Of a DNA stretch of 27,492 bases, positions 15,322 through 22,397 are shown piece after piece. The notes beneath the pieces are model-generated. The model saw nothing but the letters and a program-made list of their open reading frames with translations, had not been told where the DNA came from and made no database searches. Position 1 is the first letter of the stretch; each line of letters begins with the position of its first letter. This DNA is from Maritimibacter sp. (GTDB lineage: Bacteria > Pseudomonadota > Alphaproteobacteria > Rhodobacterales > Rhodobacteraceae), in NCBI GenBank assembly GCA_020441225.1, contig JAGRMP010000318.1, forward strand, positions 1 through 27,492. Direction: 5' to 3'. The position numbers and the translations under genes were made by a program.

Positions 15322-15354
15322 GTCTTGTCCTTGTCGCTGGCCCGCACCTATTCT

Positions 15355-15376
15355 AATATTCAATAAGTTCAATATT
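15355..15376. promoter_or_regulatory. Inverted repeat in the soxS-soxV gap, candidate SoxR operator
   Basis: Arms AATATTCAA (15355-15363) and TTCAATATT (15368-15376) are separated by TAAG and match as a dyad at 8 of 9 positions. The patch is strikingly AT-rich against the surrounding GC. In Paracoccus pantotrophus SoxR binds the soxS-soxV intergenic region, which this is. It would repress both directions in the absence of sulfur compounds. Confidence 0.6.
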
Positions 15377-15386
15377 GGGCCCGTCA

Positions 15387-15851
15387 ATGAAAGAAAGTTT
15401 CGCAAGCGCAGCATATTCATTCTTGAATGTGTCCGTTTTCTCCGCCGTCCGGGGGGCTGTGCGTGTCGGCGCGCTGGCCGCCGCGGTGTCGGCCGTTCTG
15501 GCCTGGGCAATGCCGGCCGGGGCGGGGGAGCTGCGGCTGATCATGTTCGACCAGCCCGGCTGCATCTACTGCGCCCGCTGGGACGCCGAGATCGGTCCGA
15601 TCTACCCGTCGACCGACGAGGCGCAGATCGCGCCGCTGACCCGGATGTCGATCCATGACGACCTGCCGGAGGGGATCGCGCTCGACCGTCCGGCGGTTCT
15701 GACGCCGACCTTCGTGCTGCTCGACGACGGCCGCGAATCCGGTCGGCTTGAGGGCTACGCGGGGGACGAGTTTTTCTGGTTCCTGCTCGGTGAGCTCATC
15801 GACGGCGCCCAGGCGCCGCAGGCGGGCGCGGCAGGGGCGAACGAGGGGTGA
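15387..15851 (+). CDS. soxS: SoxS, periplasmic thioredoxin-like protein
   Basis: From ATG 15387 the protein is 154 residues. A signal segment (about residues 24-47, ending PAGAG) precedes the thioredoxin active site FDQPGCIYCARWD (C59, C62); the cis-proline is in VLTPTFVLL. SoxS of Paracoccus is a thiol-disulfide oxidoreductase that supports Sox expression and keeps the SoxY cysteine functional. Position (divergent from soxV) and short length agree. The start is uncertain: there is no good Shine-Dalgarno at 15387, and a GTG at 15429 would leave the repeat at 15413-15430 mostly outside the gene. soxR, which usually follows soxS, is absent; a DUF302 gene follows instead. Confidence 0.88.
   Translation: MKESFASAAYSFLNVSVFSAVRGAVRVGALAAAVSAVLAWAMPAGAGELRLIMFDQPGCIYCARWDAEIGPIYPSTDEAQIAPLTRMSIHDDLPEGIALDRPAVLTPTFVLLDDGRESGRLEGYAGDEFFWFLLGELIDGAQAPQAGAAGANEG
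15413..15430. promoter_or_regulatory. Second inverted repeat at the soxS start, candidate SoxR operator
   Basis: ATATTCA (15413-15419) and TGAATGT (15424-15430) flank TTCT, symmetric at 6 of 7 positions, 36 bases after the first repeat. ATTCA...TGAAT dyads are typical of sulfur-sensing ArsR-family repressors (SqrR, BigR). It overlaps the 5' end of soxS if the ATG at 15387 is used. Confidence 0.5.
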
Positions 15852-15914
15852 CCACGCCGGGGGACGTCGGCAGCCGCCGGCGGTGACCTTCCGGATTTCT
15901 CAGGGAGGAAGACC

Positions 15915-16361
15915 ATGAAACTCACTTTGACGGCGGCCGCGCTGGCCCTGGTGCTCGGGGCCCCGGCCCATGCCGACGGGCCGGTGACGACGACCGTGTC
16001 GGGCGCATTCGACGACGTCCAGTTCGACATCGAGACCGCCATCACCGATGCAGGTCTGGTGATCGACACCGTCAACCATGTCGGCGACATGCTCGAGCGC
16101 ACCCGCGAGGATGTGGGCGGCGAGGTGGTCCTTTTCACCCATGCGCAGGTGTTCAACTTCTGCTCGGCGGTGGTGAGCCGCCAGGTGATGGAGGCCGATC
16201 CGATGAACCTCCAGCATTGCCCCTATGCGATCTTCGTGGCCGAACGCCCCGAGGCGCCGGGCGAGATCATCGTCGGCCGGCGGGCCTATCCTGCAGGGCC
16301 GATGGATGCGGTGGCCGGGCTGCTCGACGGGATCATCGGCGACGCGCTCGCGGGCTACTGA
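15915..16361 (+). CDS. Periplasmic DUF302-family protein in the sox locus
   Basis: The 148-residue protein has a Sec signal (residues 1-20, APAHA) and a strong Shine-Dalgarno (AGGGAGGAAGACC). DUF302 hallmarks are the early VTTTVSGAFDDVQFDIETAITDAGLVI, the central HVGDMLERT and the later MEADPMNLQHCPYAIFVAER. Two cysteines (C83 in NFCSAV and C103 in QHCPY) may form a disulfide or bind a ligand. DUF302 proteins have a small alpha/beta fold with no settled biochemical role, but they recur beside sulfur-oxidation genes. It follows soxS by 63 bases and takes the place where soxR might be expected. Confidence 0.85.
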   Translation: MKLTLTAAALALVLGAPAHADGPVTTTVSGAFDDVQFDIETAITDAGLVIDTVNHVGDMLERTREDVGGEVVLFTHAQVFNFCSAVVSRQVMEADPMNLQHCPYAIFVAERPEAPGEIIVGRRAYPAGPMDAVAGLLDGIIGDALAGY

Positions 16362-16410
16362 GGCGGCACGGGGGCCGCGCACCGGACGCAGGTTTGCGGC
16401 GACATTCAGG

Positions 16411-16426
16411 TTAACAAGAGGTTAAC
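16411..16426 (+). promoter_or_regulatory. CtrA-type box TTAA-N7-TTAAC
   Basis: TTAA (16411-16414) and TTAAC (16422-16426) are spaced by seven bases. The extended 21-base site (16409-16429) is nearly identical to 8803-8823, differing only at the three central positions, which is more than the CtrA consensus requires. No gene start follows closely. Confidence 0.5.
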
Positions 16427-16484
16427 GGCATCTTTGCGGTTGACGTGGGCGTCTCGCAAGGCTTCGAAAAGGCTTGGTTATTTC

Positions 16485-16528
16485 GAAATCCAGAAATCCA
16501 GAAATCCGGAAATCCGGATTTCTGGATT
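16485..16528 (+). repeat. Four octamer repeats forming a 15-bp hairpin
   Basis: Octamers GAAATCCA, GAAATCCA, GAAATCCG, GAAATCCG run from 16485 to 16516. AATCCAGAAATCCGG (16495-16509) then pairs perfectly with CCGGATTTCTGGATT (16514-16528) around AAAT. The stem is AT-richer than its surroundings. It may end transcription of the soxS-DUF302 unit or be a small mobile or REP-like element; no T-run follows. Confidence 0.7.
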
Positions 16529-16585
16529 CGGGGCCCAGCCTCCGAAAAACCCAATCGCCCGCTCAACCGGCGCGTGGCAAGGGAA

Positions 16586-16613
16586 ACGCCCGGCCGCTCT
16601 CACGGCCGGGCGT
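16586..16613 (-). terminator. Terminator of the minus-strand DUF302 gene
   Basis: ACGCCCGGCCG (16586-16596) pairs perfectly with CGGCCGGGCGT (16603-16613), loop CTCTCA. It begins 23 bases after the DUF302 stop on the minus strand and is followed there by TTCCCTT. It could work in both directions. Confidence 0.75.
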
Positions 16614-16635
16614 CACAGAACCGGATGGGATGGGT

Positions 16636-17202
16636 TCAGAAGCTGCCTTCGGCGGCGCCGTCGAGGATCGCGAGGATCACATCCTTCACGTGCATCGCCT
16701 CTTCCTTCAGATCGGGGGGCAACGGCTTGCCACCGTAGATCATCATGTCCATGTCGAGCGAATAGAGCCAGAGCGCGCCGTCCGCGTCCTCGACCAGCGA
16801 CACCCGGCAGGGCAGCCAGGCCGAGTAAGCCTCGGAATACTCGACCATTTTTGCCGCCGTCAGCGGGTTGCAGTAGAGGTAGATCCCGAGCTTGCGCCAC
16901 TCCTCCTCGCGCATCAGGGTGACCTGGTCGCCGAGCGGCAGCTCTCCGACCGCGCGGATGTTTTCAGTAGCGGCGACCGACTTGATCGATTCCTCAACCT
17001 CCTCGAAGCTCAGCCCGTCTTCGACCTTGCGCCGCCATACCGTCGCTTCGACGGCATTGCCGGTTTCGGCCAGGCGTTTGGCCATGTTCCAGTAGACGCT
17101 GCCGGCTTTCGGGTCGAATTCCCGAAACGTCCAGGCCGCGTAGCCGACCGCGATGATGGCGACGAGGCCGATCAGCGCAAGTAGCCCACTCACCAATCTC
17201 AT
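16636..17202 (-). CDS. Membrane-anchored DUF302-family protein
   Basis: From ATG 17202, behind GGAGAGGAGGACCCCC, the product is 188 residues. It has one N-terminal membrane anchor (residues 3-27) and a periplasmic part whose second half shows the DUF302 pattern (LGIYLYCNPLTAAKMVEYSEAYSAWLPCRVSLVEDADGALWLYSLDMDMMIYGG). Cysteines occur in YLYCNP and WLPCRV. It faces the shorter DUF302 gene at 15915-16361 and may be functionally linked to it, perhaps at the membrane. The much longer open frame running on to 18570 is not real; the sugar dehydrogenase gene occupies it. Confidence 0.85.
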   Translation of the reverse strand: MRLVSGLLALIGLVAIIAVGYAAWTFREFDPKAGSVYWNMAKRLAETGNAVEATVWRRKVEDGLSFEEVEESIKSVAATENIRAVGELPLGDQVTLMREEEWRKLGIYLYCNPLTAAKMVEYSEAYSAWLPCRVSLVEDADGALWLYSLDMDMMIYGGKPLPPDLKEEAMHVKDVILAILDGAAEGSF

Positions 17203-17306
17203 GGGGGTCCTCCTCTCCCTAAGGTGGGTCCCATATCCCGGTTTGTGAATGCGTGTGTCAAGCGTCTTGACGTTTGCGGGTCGGGCAATGACGGGCTTCG
17301 GCCGGA

Positions 17307-18503
17307 TCAGTTGGCCGGAGTCAGACGGATCAGCTTGCCGCGCTCCGCGTCGGTGAGGATCATCACCGCGCCATCCGCGGCCACGTCGACATCGCGGATC
17401 CGGCCCATGCCCTCGCGGTAGCGCGCCTCGCCGGTCACCCTTGTGCCGTCGAGTTCGAGCCGCACCAGCGCCTGGCTCGCCAGACCGCCGATCAGCAGGC
17501 TGCCCTGCCAGTCGGGGAACATCCCGCCATCGTAAAACACCATCCCGCTCGGCGCGATCACCGGGTCCCAGTAATAGAGCGGCTGCTCGATCCCCTCTGC
17601 CGCGGTCACGCCATCGCCGACCGGCTGGCCGGAATATTCCACGCCGTAGGTGACGACGGGCCAGCCGTAGTTGCGCCCGGGTTCGGGCCGGTTCAACTCG
17701 TCGCCGCCGCGCGGTCCGTGTTCGACCGTCCAGAGCGCGCCATCGGGACCGAGGGTCGCGCCCTGCATGTTGCGGTGGCCATAGGACCAGATCTCGGGCC
17801 GCCCGCCGGGGATCTCGGGGTTGCCCGCCGCCGGTCCCCCCATGGGATCGACACGGATCACCTTGCCGAGGTGGGTCGAGACGTCCTGCGCGAGCGCGCG
17901 CGGTTCGCGCGCCGCGCGTTCGCCGGTGGTGACGAACAGCGCGCCGTCCGTGTCGAAGACCAGCCGCGATCCATAATGCGCAGACGAATCCCAGGCCGGC
18001 TCCTGGCGGAAGATCACCTCGACATCCTCCATCCGCGCACCGTCCTCGGACAGCACGCCGGTTGCGACCGCGGTGGCGTTGGTCCCGCCGCCGCGCGGCT
18101 CGGCGTAGCTCCACCAGACCCGGCGGGTCTCGGCGAAATCGTCGCGCACGGCGACGTCGAGCAGCCCACCCTGGCCGCCGGAGAACACCTCCGGCAGCCC
18201 GTCGATCGGCGGCGAGCGGTCGCCCTCGGGGCTGATGATCCGCATCCGCCCGAGCCGCTCGGTCACAAGCCAGCTGCCGTCGGGAAGCTGGTCCATGCCC
18301 CAGGGGTTCGTGAGCCGCGACACGAGGGTTTCGGCCGCGAGCGCGATCGTATCGGCGATCACCGGCGCGCGGGTCTGGCCTTCGAAAGCGGGCTGCTGGC
18401 CGGGCGCATTCGGCGGGGCGGCGTTGAAATCCTGGGCGGCTGCGGTCGTGGCGACGAGGAGGGTGGCTGCGGCGAGGCGCGCGGCGGGGGCGGGTCGGGG
18501 CAT
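17307..18503 (-). CDS. PQQ-dependent aldose sugar dehydrogenase-like protein (YliI/Asd family)
   Basis: The 398-residue protein has a signal peptide (residues 1-23, TTAAAQ) and is periplasmic. It has the six-bladed beta-propeller pattern of soluble glucose dehydrogenase relatives: LTNPWGMDQLPDGSWLVTERLGRM, GGQGGLLDVAV, SRLVFDTDGALFVTTGER, HLGKVIRVDP, IWSYGHRNMQGATL, LWTVEHGPRGGDELN, GRNYGWPVVTYG and IAPSGMVFYDG. The GHRN and HGPRGGDE motifs carry the PQQ/calcium ligands in this family. It would oxidise free aldoses and pass electrons to the respiratory chain. It stands alone between the DUF302 gene and nadC; no PQQ synthesis genes are in the window. Confidence 0.92.
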   Translation of the reverse strand: MPRPAPAARLAAATLLVATTAAAQDFNAAPPNAPGQQPAFEGQTRAPVIADTIALAAETLVSRLTNPWGMDQLPDGSWLVTERLGRMRIISPEGDRSPPIDGLPEVFSGGQGGLLDVAVRDDFAETRRVWWSYAEPRGGGTNATAVATGVLSEDGARMEDVEVIFRQEPAWDSSAHYGSRLVFDTDGALFVTTGERAAREPRALAQDVSTHLGKVIRVDPMGGPAAGNPEIPGGRPEIWSYGHRNMQGATLGPDGALWTVEHGPRGGDELNRPEPGRNYGWPVVTYGVEYSGQPVGDGVTAAEGIEQPLYYWDPVIAPSGMVFYDGGMFPDWQGSLLIGGLASQALVRLELDGTRVTGEARYREGMGRIRDVDVAADGAVMILTDAERGKLIRLTPAN

Positions 18504-18605
18504 GATCGGTCCTTTCGGTTGGACCGAGTGTACCGATGCCGCGCCGGCCGCGAACCGGCCGGGACTTCAACCCGCCTCACAATGCTGCGAGGGACGGCGC
18601 CCGGC

Positions 18606-19454
18606 TCAGAAGTCGAGCCCGAGGTCCAGGGTCTTCGCCGAATGCGTGAGCGCGCCGGACGAGATGTAGTCGACCCCGGTCGCCGCGACCTCGGCGATAC
18701 GGTCGAGCACCATGTTGCCCGAGGCTTCGAGCACCACCGCACCGCCCGCCATCGCCACCGCTTCGCGCAGGGTGGCCGTGTCCATGTTGTCGAGCAGCAC
18801 CACGTCCGCGCCGCCGACGTCGAGCACCTCGGCCAGCTGGTCAAGCCGGTCGACCTCGATCTCGACCTTGACCATGTGGCTCGCCACCGCCTTGGTCGCC
18901 TCCAGCACCGCGCGCACCCCGCCCGCGGCGGCGATGTGGTTGTCCTTGATCAGGATCGCGTCCGACAGGCTGAAGCGGTGGTTGAAGCCGCCGCCATGCA
19001 GCACCGCGAGCTTTTCTACGGTGCGCAGGCCCGGCGTGGTCTTGCGGGTACAGGTGATGCGGGCGGCGGTGCCCCGGGTCTCGGCGACGAAGCGCGCGGT
19101 GAGGCTAGCGATGCCCGAGAGCCGCCCGGCGAAGTTGAGCGCCACCCGTTCGGCCGACAGGATCGAGGCGGCCGCGCCCTCGATGGTCATCAGCGTCTCG
19201 CCCTTGGCGCAGGCCGATCCATCCGGAACCAGGGTGTCCACTTTCAGCTCCGGGTCGACGAGATGGAAGGCGACGCGCGCGATCTGCATCCCCGAGACCA
19301 TGCCCTCGGCGCGGGCATTGAGCCGGGCCTTGTAGCGCACATCGGCCGGGATCACCGCACGGGTGGTGATGTCGCCGTACTGGCCGAGGTCTTCCATCAG
19401 CGCAGCGCGGATCGCCGGTTCGAGGACCATATCCGGCAAGGTCGCAAAACTCAT
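18606..19454 (-). CDS. nadC: Nicotinate-nucleotide (quinolinate) phosphoribosyltransferase
   Basis: The 282-residue enzyme makes nicotinate mononucleotide from quinolinate and PRPP with release of CO2. Family motifs include EDLGQYGDITT (21-31), ALNFAGRLSGIASLT (105-119), the substrate-binding TRKTTPGLR (136-144), LHGGGFNHRFSLSDAILIKDNH (152-173), VEIEV and the C-terminal VDYISSGALTHSA. ATG 19454 overlaps the nadB stop by 4 bases, so nadB and nadC are translationally coupled. It is the last gene of the nadABC unit. Confidence 0.98.
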   Translation of the reverse strand: MSFATLPDMVLEPAIRAALMEDLGQYGDITTRAVIPADVRYKARLNARAEGMVSGMQIARVAFHLVDPELKVDTLVPDGSACAKGETLMTIEGAAASILSAERVALNFAGRLSGIASLTARFVAETRGTAARITCTRKTTPGLRTVEKLAVLHGGGFNHRFSLSDAILIKDNHIAAAGGVRAVLEATKAVASHMVKVEIEVDRLDQLAEVLDVGGADVVLLDNMDTATLREAVAMAGGAVVLEASGNMVLDRIAEVAATGVDYISSGALTHSAKTLDLGLDF

Positions 19455-21031
19455 GTCAATTCCTTAACGGCGGCGGCCCGGATCTCTTTGGCCTCGGCCA
19501 GCGTCATGTGGCTGCGCGCGGCCTGGGTCGGGTCGGTGTCCGGGTAGTCGGTGCGGTAGTGCCCGCCACGCGATTCCCGGCGTTTGAGGGCGGCGGCGGC
19601 GATCAGGGTGGCGGTGGCGCACATGTTGGCGAAGGTGATCGAGCCTTCTTCGGCAGCCTCCAGCCGGGCGATCCCGGCGAGCGCGGTCTTGAGCCCGGCC
19701 GCGTCGCGCAGCACGCCGACATGGTCGGTCATGAGCTGGCGCAGTTCCCGCATGGAGTCCTTCGAATAGATATCCGTGCCCGGTCCCTGGAAATCGATCT
19801 CCACCGGCGGCACCGAGCCGGGGTCGGGCAGGGCGGGGACGGTGGCGGCAATGTCCTGCGCGGCGAGCCTTGCGTAGACCACGGCTTCAAGCAGCCCGTT
19901 CGAGGCCAGCCGGTTGGCGCCGTGCAGGCCCGTCGACCCGGCTTCGCCGCAGACCCACAGCCGGTCGAGCGAGGCGCGGCCTTCCAGCCCGGTCTCGACC
20001 CCGCCCATGTGGTAATGTGCGGCACAGGCGACCGGGATTGTCTGTGTTACAGGATCAATCCCATTGCGTGCACAGGCATCGGCCACGGCGGGGAAACGGG
20101 TCAGGATCTCTTCCCCGAGCGCAGCGCGTGTGTCGAGGGCCGGGCGGCGTCCGGCTTGCGTCTCGGCGAAGATCCCGCGGGCGACGATGTCGCGGGGCGC
20201 GAGCTCGCCGCGCGCGTCGATATCGAGCATGAACCGGTGCCCGGAGTCGTTGATGAGCCAGGCGCCTTCGCCGCGCAGCGCTTCGGTGGCGAGCGGGGCC
20301 GGGTCCTCGCCCACGTCCATGGCGGTGGGGTGGAACTGGACGAACTCGGCGTCGGCGACGACCGCGCCGGCGCGGGCCGCGAGGCCGATCACCTGGCCGC
20401 GGATGCGCGGCGGGTTGGTGGTGACGGCAAAGAGGCCGCCCGAGCCGCCGCCGGCGAGCAGCACCGCGGGGGTGTGGATCAGCACCGGGCCGGCGCCCTT
20501 GCCGGCCGCGCGGATCCAGACGCCGGTGACGCGCCCGTCCTGCACTTCGAGCCCGGTGGCCAGCGTGCGCTCGGCGACCTGCACCGAGGCGAGGGCCCGC
20601 ACTTCGGCGATCAGGGTTTCCATGATCTGCGCGCCCGCCTGGTCGCCCTGCACCCGGACCACGCGGGCCATCGAATGGGCCGCTTCCAGGCTCATTACAT
20701 AGCCGCCCTCGGGGGTGCGGTCGAAGGGCGTGCCGATCTCGGTGAGGTCGAGAATGTGCTCGCGGGCGTGCTCGGTGACCATCGCGGCGACCTTGGGGTC
20801 GACCGTGCCGGCGCCGGCGGCAACGGTGTCGGCGGCATGGGCCTCGGGGCTGTCGGTCGCGCCCATCGCAGCGGCGATGCCGCCCTGCGCCCAGGCGGAC
20901 GAGGCGCCTTCGCCAAGCGTCTCGGGCGAGATCATCAGGACCGGTCGGGGCGCCAGTTCGAGCGCCGCATAGAGGGCGCCGAGGCCGGCACCGACGATGA
21001 CGATGCGTTGGGTGTGGATCTGCTGTGTCAT
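19451..21031 (-). CDS. nadB: L-aspartate oxidase
   Basis: The 526-residue flavoprotein oxidises L-aspartate to iminoaspartate, the substrate of NadA. The N-terminal FAD site is IVIVGAGLGALYAALEL (residues 10-26). SAWAQGGIAAAMG, LAGGGSGGLFAVTTNP, EFVQFHPTAMDVG, and CAAHYHMGGVETGLEGRASLDRLWVCGEAGSTGLHGANRLASNGLLEAVV are the aspartate oxidase/fumarate reductase motifs with catalytic His and Arg residues. It lies 30 bases after nadA. Confidence 0.98.
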   Translation of the reverse strand: MTQQIHTQRIVIVGAGLGALYAALELAPRPVLMISPETLGEGASSAWAQGGIAAAMGATDSPEAHAADTVAAGAGTVDPKVAAMVTEHAREHILDLTEIGTPFDRTPEGGYVMSLEAAHSMARVVRVQGDQAGAQIMETLIAEVRALASVQVAERTLATGLEVQDGRVTGVWIRAAGKGAGPVLIHTPAVLLAGGGSGGLFAVTTNPPRIRGQVIGLAARAGAVVADAEFVQFHPTAMDVGEDPAPLATEALRGEGAWLINDSGHRFMLDIDARGELAPRDIVARGIFAETQAGRRPALDTRAALGEEILTRFPAVADACARNGIDPVTQTIPVACAAHYHMGGVETGLEGRASLDRLWVCGEAGSTGLHGANRLASNGLLEAVVYARLAAQDIAATVPALPDPGSVPPVEIDFQGPGTDIYSKDSMRELRQLMTDHVGVLRDAAGLKTALAGIARLEAAEEGSITFANMCATATLIAAAALKRRESRGGHYRTDYPDTDPTQAARSHMTLAEAKEIRAAAVKELT

Positions 21032-21061
21032 GGGGTCCTTCGTCCCGGGGATGTGGACGGG

Positions 21062-22114
21062 TCAGATGCCGAGCGTCTGGCTCATCTCGATCATGCGTTC
21101 GACGGCGCGCCGGGCCTTCGCGGAAATGTCAGGATCGACAAACACCTCCTGCTCGCCGGCATGGAGCGACCACAGGATCTTTTCCAGCGTGATCTTTTTC
21201 ATGTAGGGGCACATGTTGCACGGGCCGACGAAATCGACCTCGGGCAGCGCGTCGGCGATGTTCGAAGCCATCGAGCACTCGGTCACCAGCATCGCGTGCT
21301 CGGGCTTGTTGTCCTGCACATATTTGATGATGCCGCTGGTCGAGCCCGAGAAATCGCTCTCGGCCACCACGTCCGGCGGGCATTCGGGGTGGGCGATGAT
21401 CCGGGTCGTCGGGTGCCACTCGCGGAAATCGCGCAGGTCCTGGGCGGTGTATTGCTCGTGGACGATGCAGGAGCCTTCCCACCAGACCACGTTCTTCTCC
21501 GGCACCTCGTTGGCCACGTTCTGGGCGAGATACTGGTCGGGGGTCATGATGATGGTTTCGTCGGGCAGCGCGCGTACGATCGCAGCGGCGTTCGACGATG
21601 TGCAGCAGATGTCCGAGGCGGCTTTCACTTCCGCCGTCGTGTTGACGTAGGAAACCACCGGCGCGCCGGGGTATTTCGCCCGCATCTGGGCGATGCCCTC
21701 GGCGGTGATGCTTTCGGCGAGCGAACAGCCTGCGTCCACGTCCGGGATCAGCACGGTCTTGGCCGGGTTCAGGATCTTCGAGGTCTCGGCCATGAAATGC
21801 ACGCCGCACTGGACGATGATGTCTTCTTCGGCCCGGGTCGCCTCGATCGCGAGCTGCAGGCTGTCGCCGAAGAAATCGGCGACGCCGTGGTAGATCTCAG
21901 GCGTCATGTAATTGTGCGCGAGGATGACCGCGTTCTTCTCTTTCTTGAGCGCGTTGATCGCGGCGACGTAGGGCGCGTAGCGGGCCCAGTCGACCGGGTT
22001 CACCACCCGGTCCATCCTGGCGTAGATCTCGGACATTTCGCTGGCGAGCGCCGGGTTCGGCGCAAGGTCGTAATGGTCCGCGAGTTCATCGCGCATGCGG
22101 GCGAAATCGAACAT
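21062..22114 (-). CDS. nadA: Quinolinate synthase
   Basis: From ATG 22114 the enzyme is 350 residues. It condenses iminoaspartate and dihydroxyacetone phosphate to quinolinate with an oxygen-sensitive [4Fe-4S] cluster. The three cluster cysteines are C103 (VQCGVHFM), C216 (WEGSCIVHE) and C302 (CNMCPYMK). LAHNYM (65-70), GDSLQLA, PDVDAGCSL, SYVNTTAEVKA, SDICCTSSNA, HPEC and SGSTSGI are family motifs. The frame is open to 22171, but the start at 22114 has GGGGGA upstream and gives the usual N-terminus. It heads nadA-nadB-nadC. Confidence 0.98.
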   Translation of the reverse strand: MFDFARMRDELADHYDLAPNPALASEMSEIYARMDRVVNPVDWARYAPYVAAINALKKEKNAVILAHNYMTPEIYHGVADFFGDSLQLAIEATRAEEDIIVQCGVHFMAETSKILNPAKTVLIPDVDAGCSLAESITAEGIAQMRAKYPGAPVVSYVNTTAEVKAASDICCTSSNAAAIVRALPDETIIMTPDQYLAQNVANEVPEKNVVWWEGSCIVHEQYTAQDLRDFREWHPTTRIIAHPECPPDVVAESDFSGSTSGIIKYVQDNKPEHAMLVTECSMASNIADALPEVDFVGPCNMCPYMKKITLEKILWSLHAGEQEVFVDPDISAKARRAVERMIEMSQTLGI

Positions 22115-22397
22115 GGGTCCCCCGGGGATGAGACAGCACGGCCGTCCCAGTGTCGGCCGCGTCAGAAACATAACACTTGGTCCGGGCCGGGGGAAAGATC
22201 AAGCGTTTCCGGGGCTCCGCCGGCCCCGGGCGGCAAAGGCGGCCGGTTCGGGCCGGGTGTGGCCCTGGCGCGGCCCCGGTGCGGCCGGGACGGGCCCGGG
22301 TGGGTTGCGCGCGCAATTTTCGTGCTGCGACCACTTGTGACTCGCACAAATCATAATATCCATATATGTCAGTTCAGCAGGTCAGATGGGAGGAGCC
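22115..22397. promoter_or_regulatory. Divergent nadA / coiled-coil gene promoter region
   Basis: The 283 bases contain no gene. On the plus side are a 12-bp palindrome TTGCGCGCGCAA (22305-22316), a dyad TTGTG-ACTCG-CACAA (22335-22349) and a -10-like TAATAT (22354-22359), about 40 bases before the ATG at 22398. The dyad is placed to act as an operator for the coiled-coil gene. I see no NrtR- or NadQ-like site that I can name for nadA. Confidence 0.4.

Larger units (their letters stand above)
16362..16635. other. 274-base convergent intergenic region
   Basis: No gene is seen between the two convergent DUF302 genes. The stretch holds a CtrA-type box, octamer repeats that fold into a hairpin, and a terminator, listed separately. 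Confidence 0.7.

Noticed and set aside
15322..15510. N-terminal extension of SoxV
   Set aside because: The frame stays open upstream but runs across the operator-like repeats and into soxS; the start at 15321 matches the CcdA family N-terminus.
16485..16516. CRISPR-like array
   Set aside because: Repeats are only 8 bases and directly adjacent, with no spacers and no cas genes nearby.
17203..18570. Fusion of a sugar-dehydrogenase-region open frame with the DUF302 protein
   Set aside because: The frame is open upstream of ATG 17202 only as a shadow of the PQQ dehydrogenase frame; the DUF302 start has a strong ribosome binding site and a proper membrane anchor.
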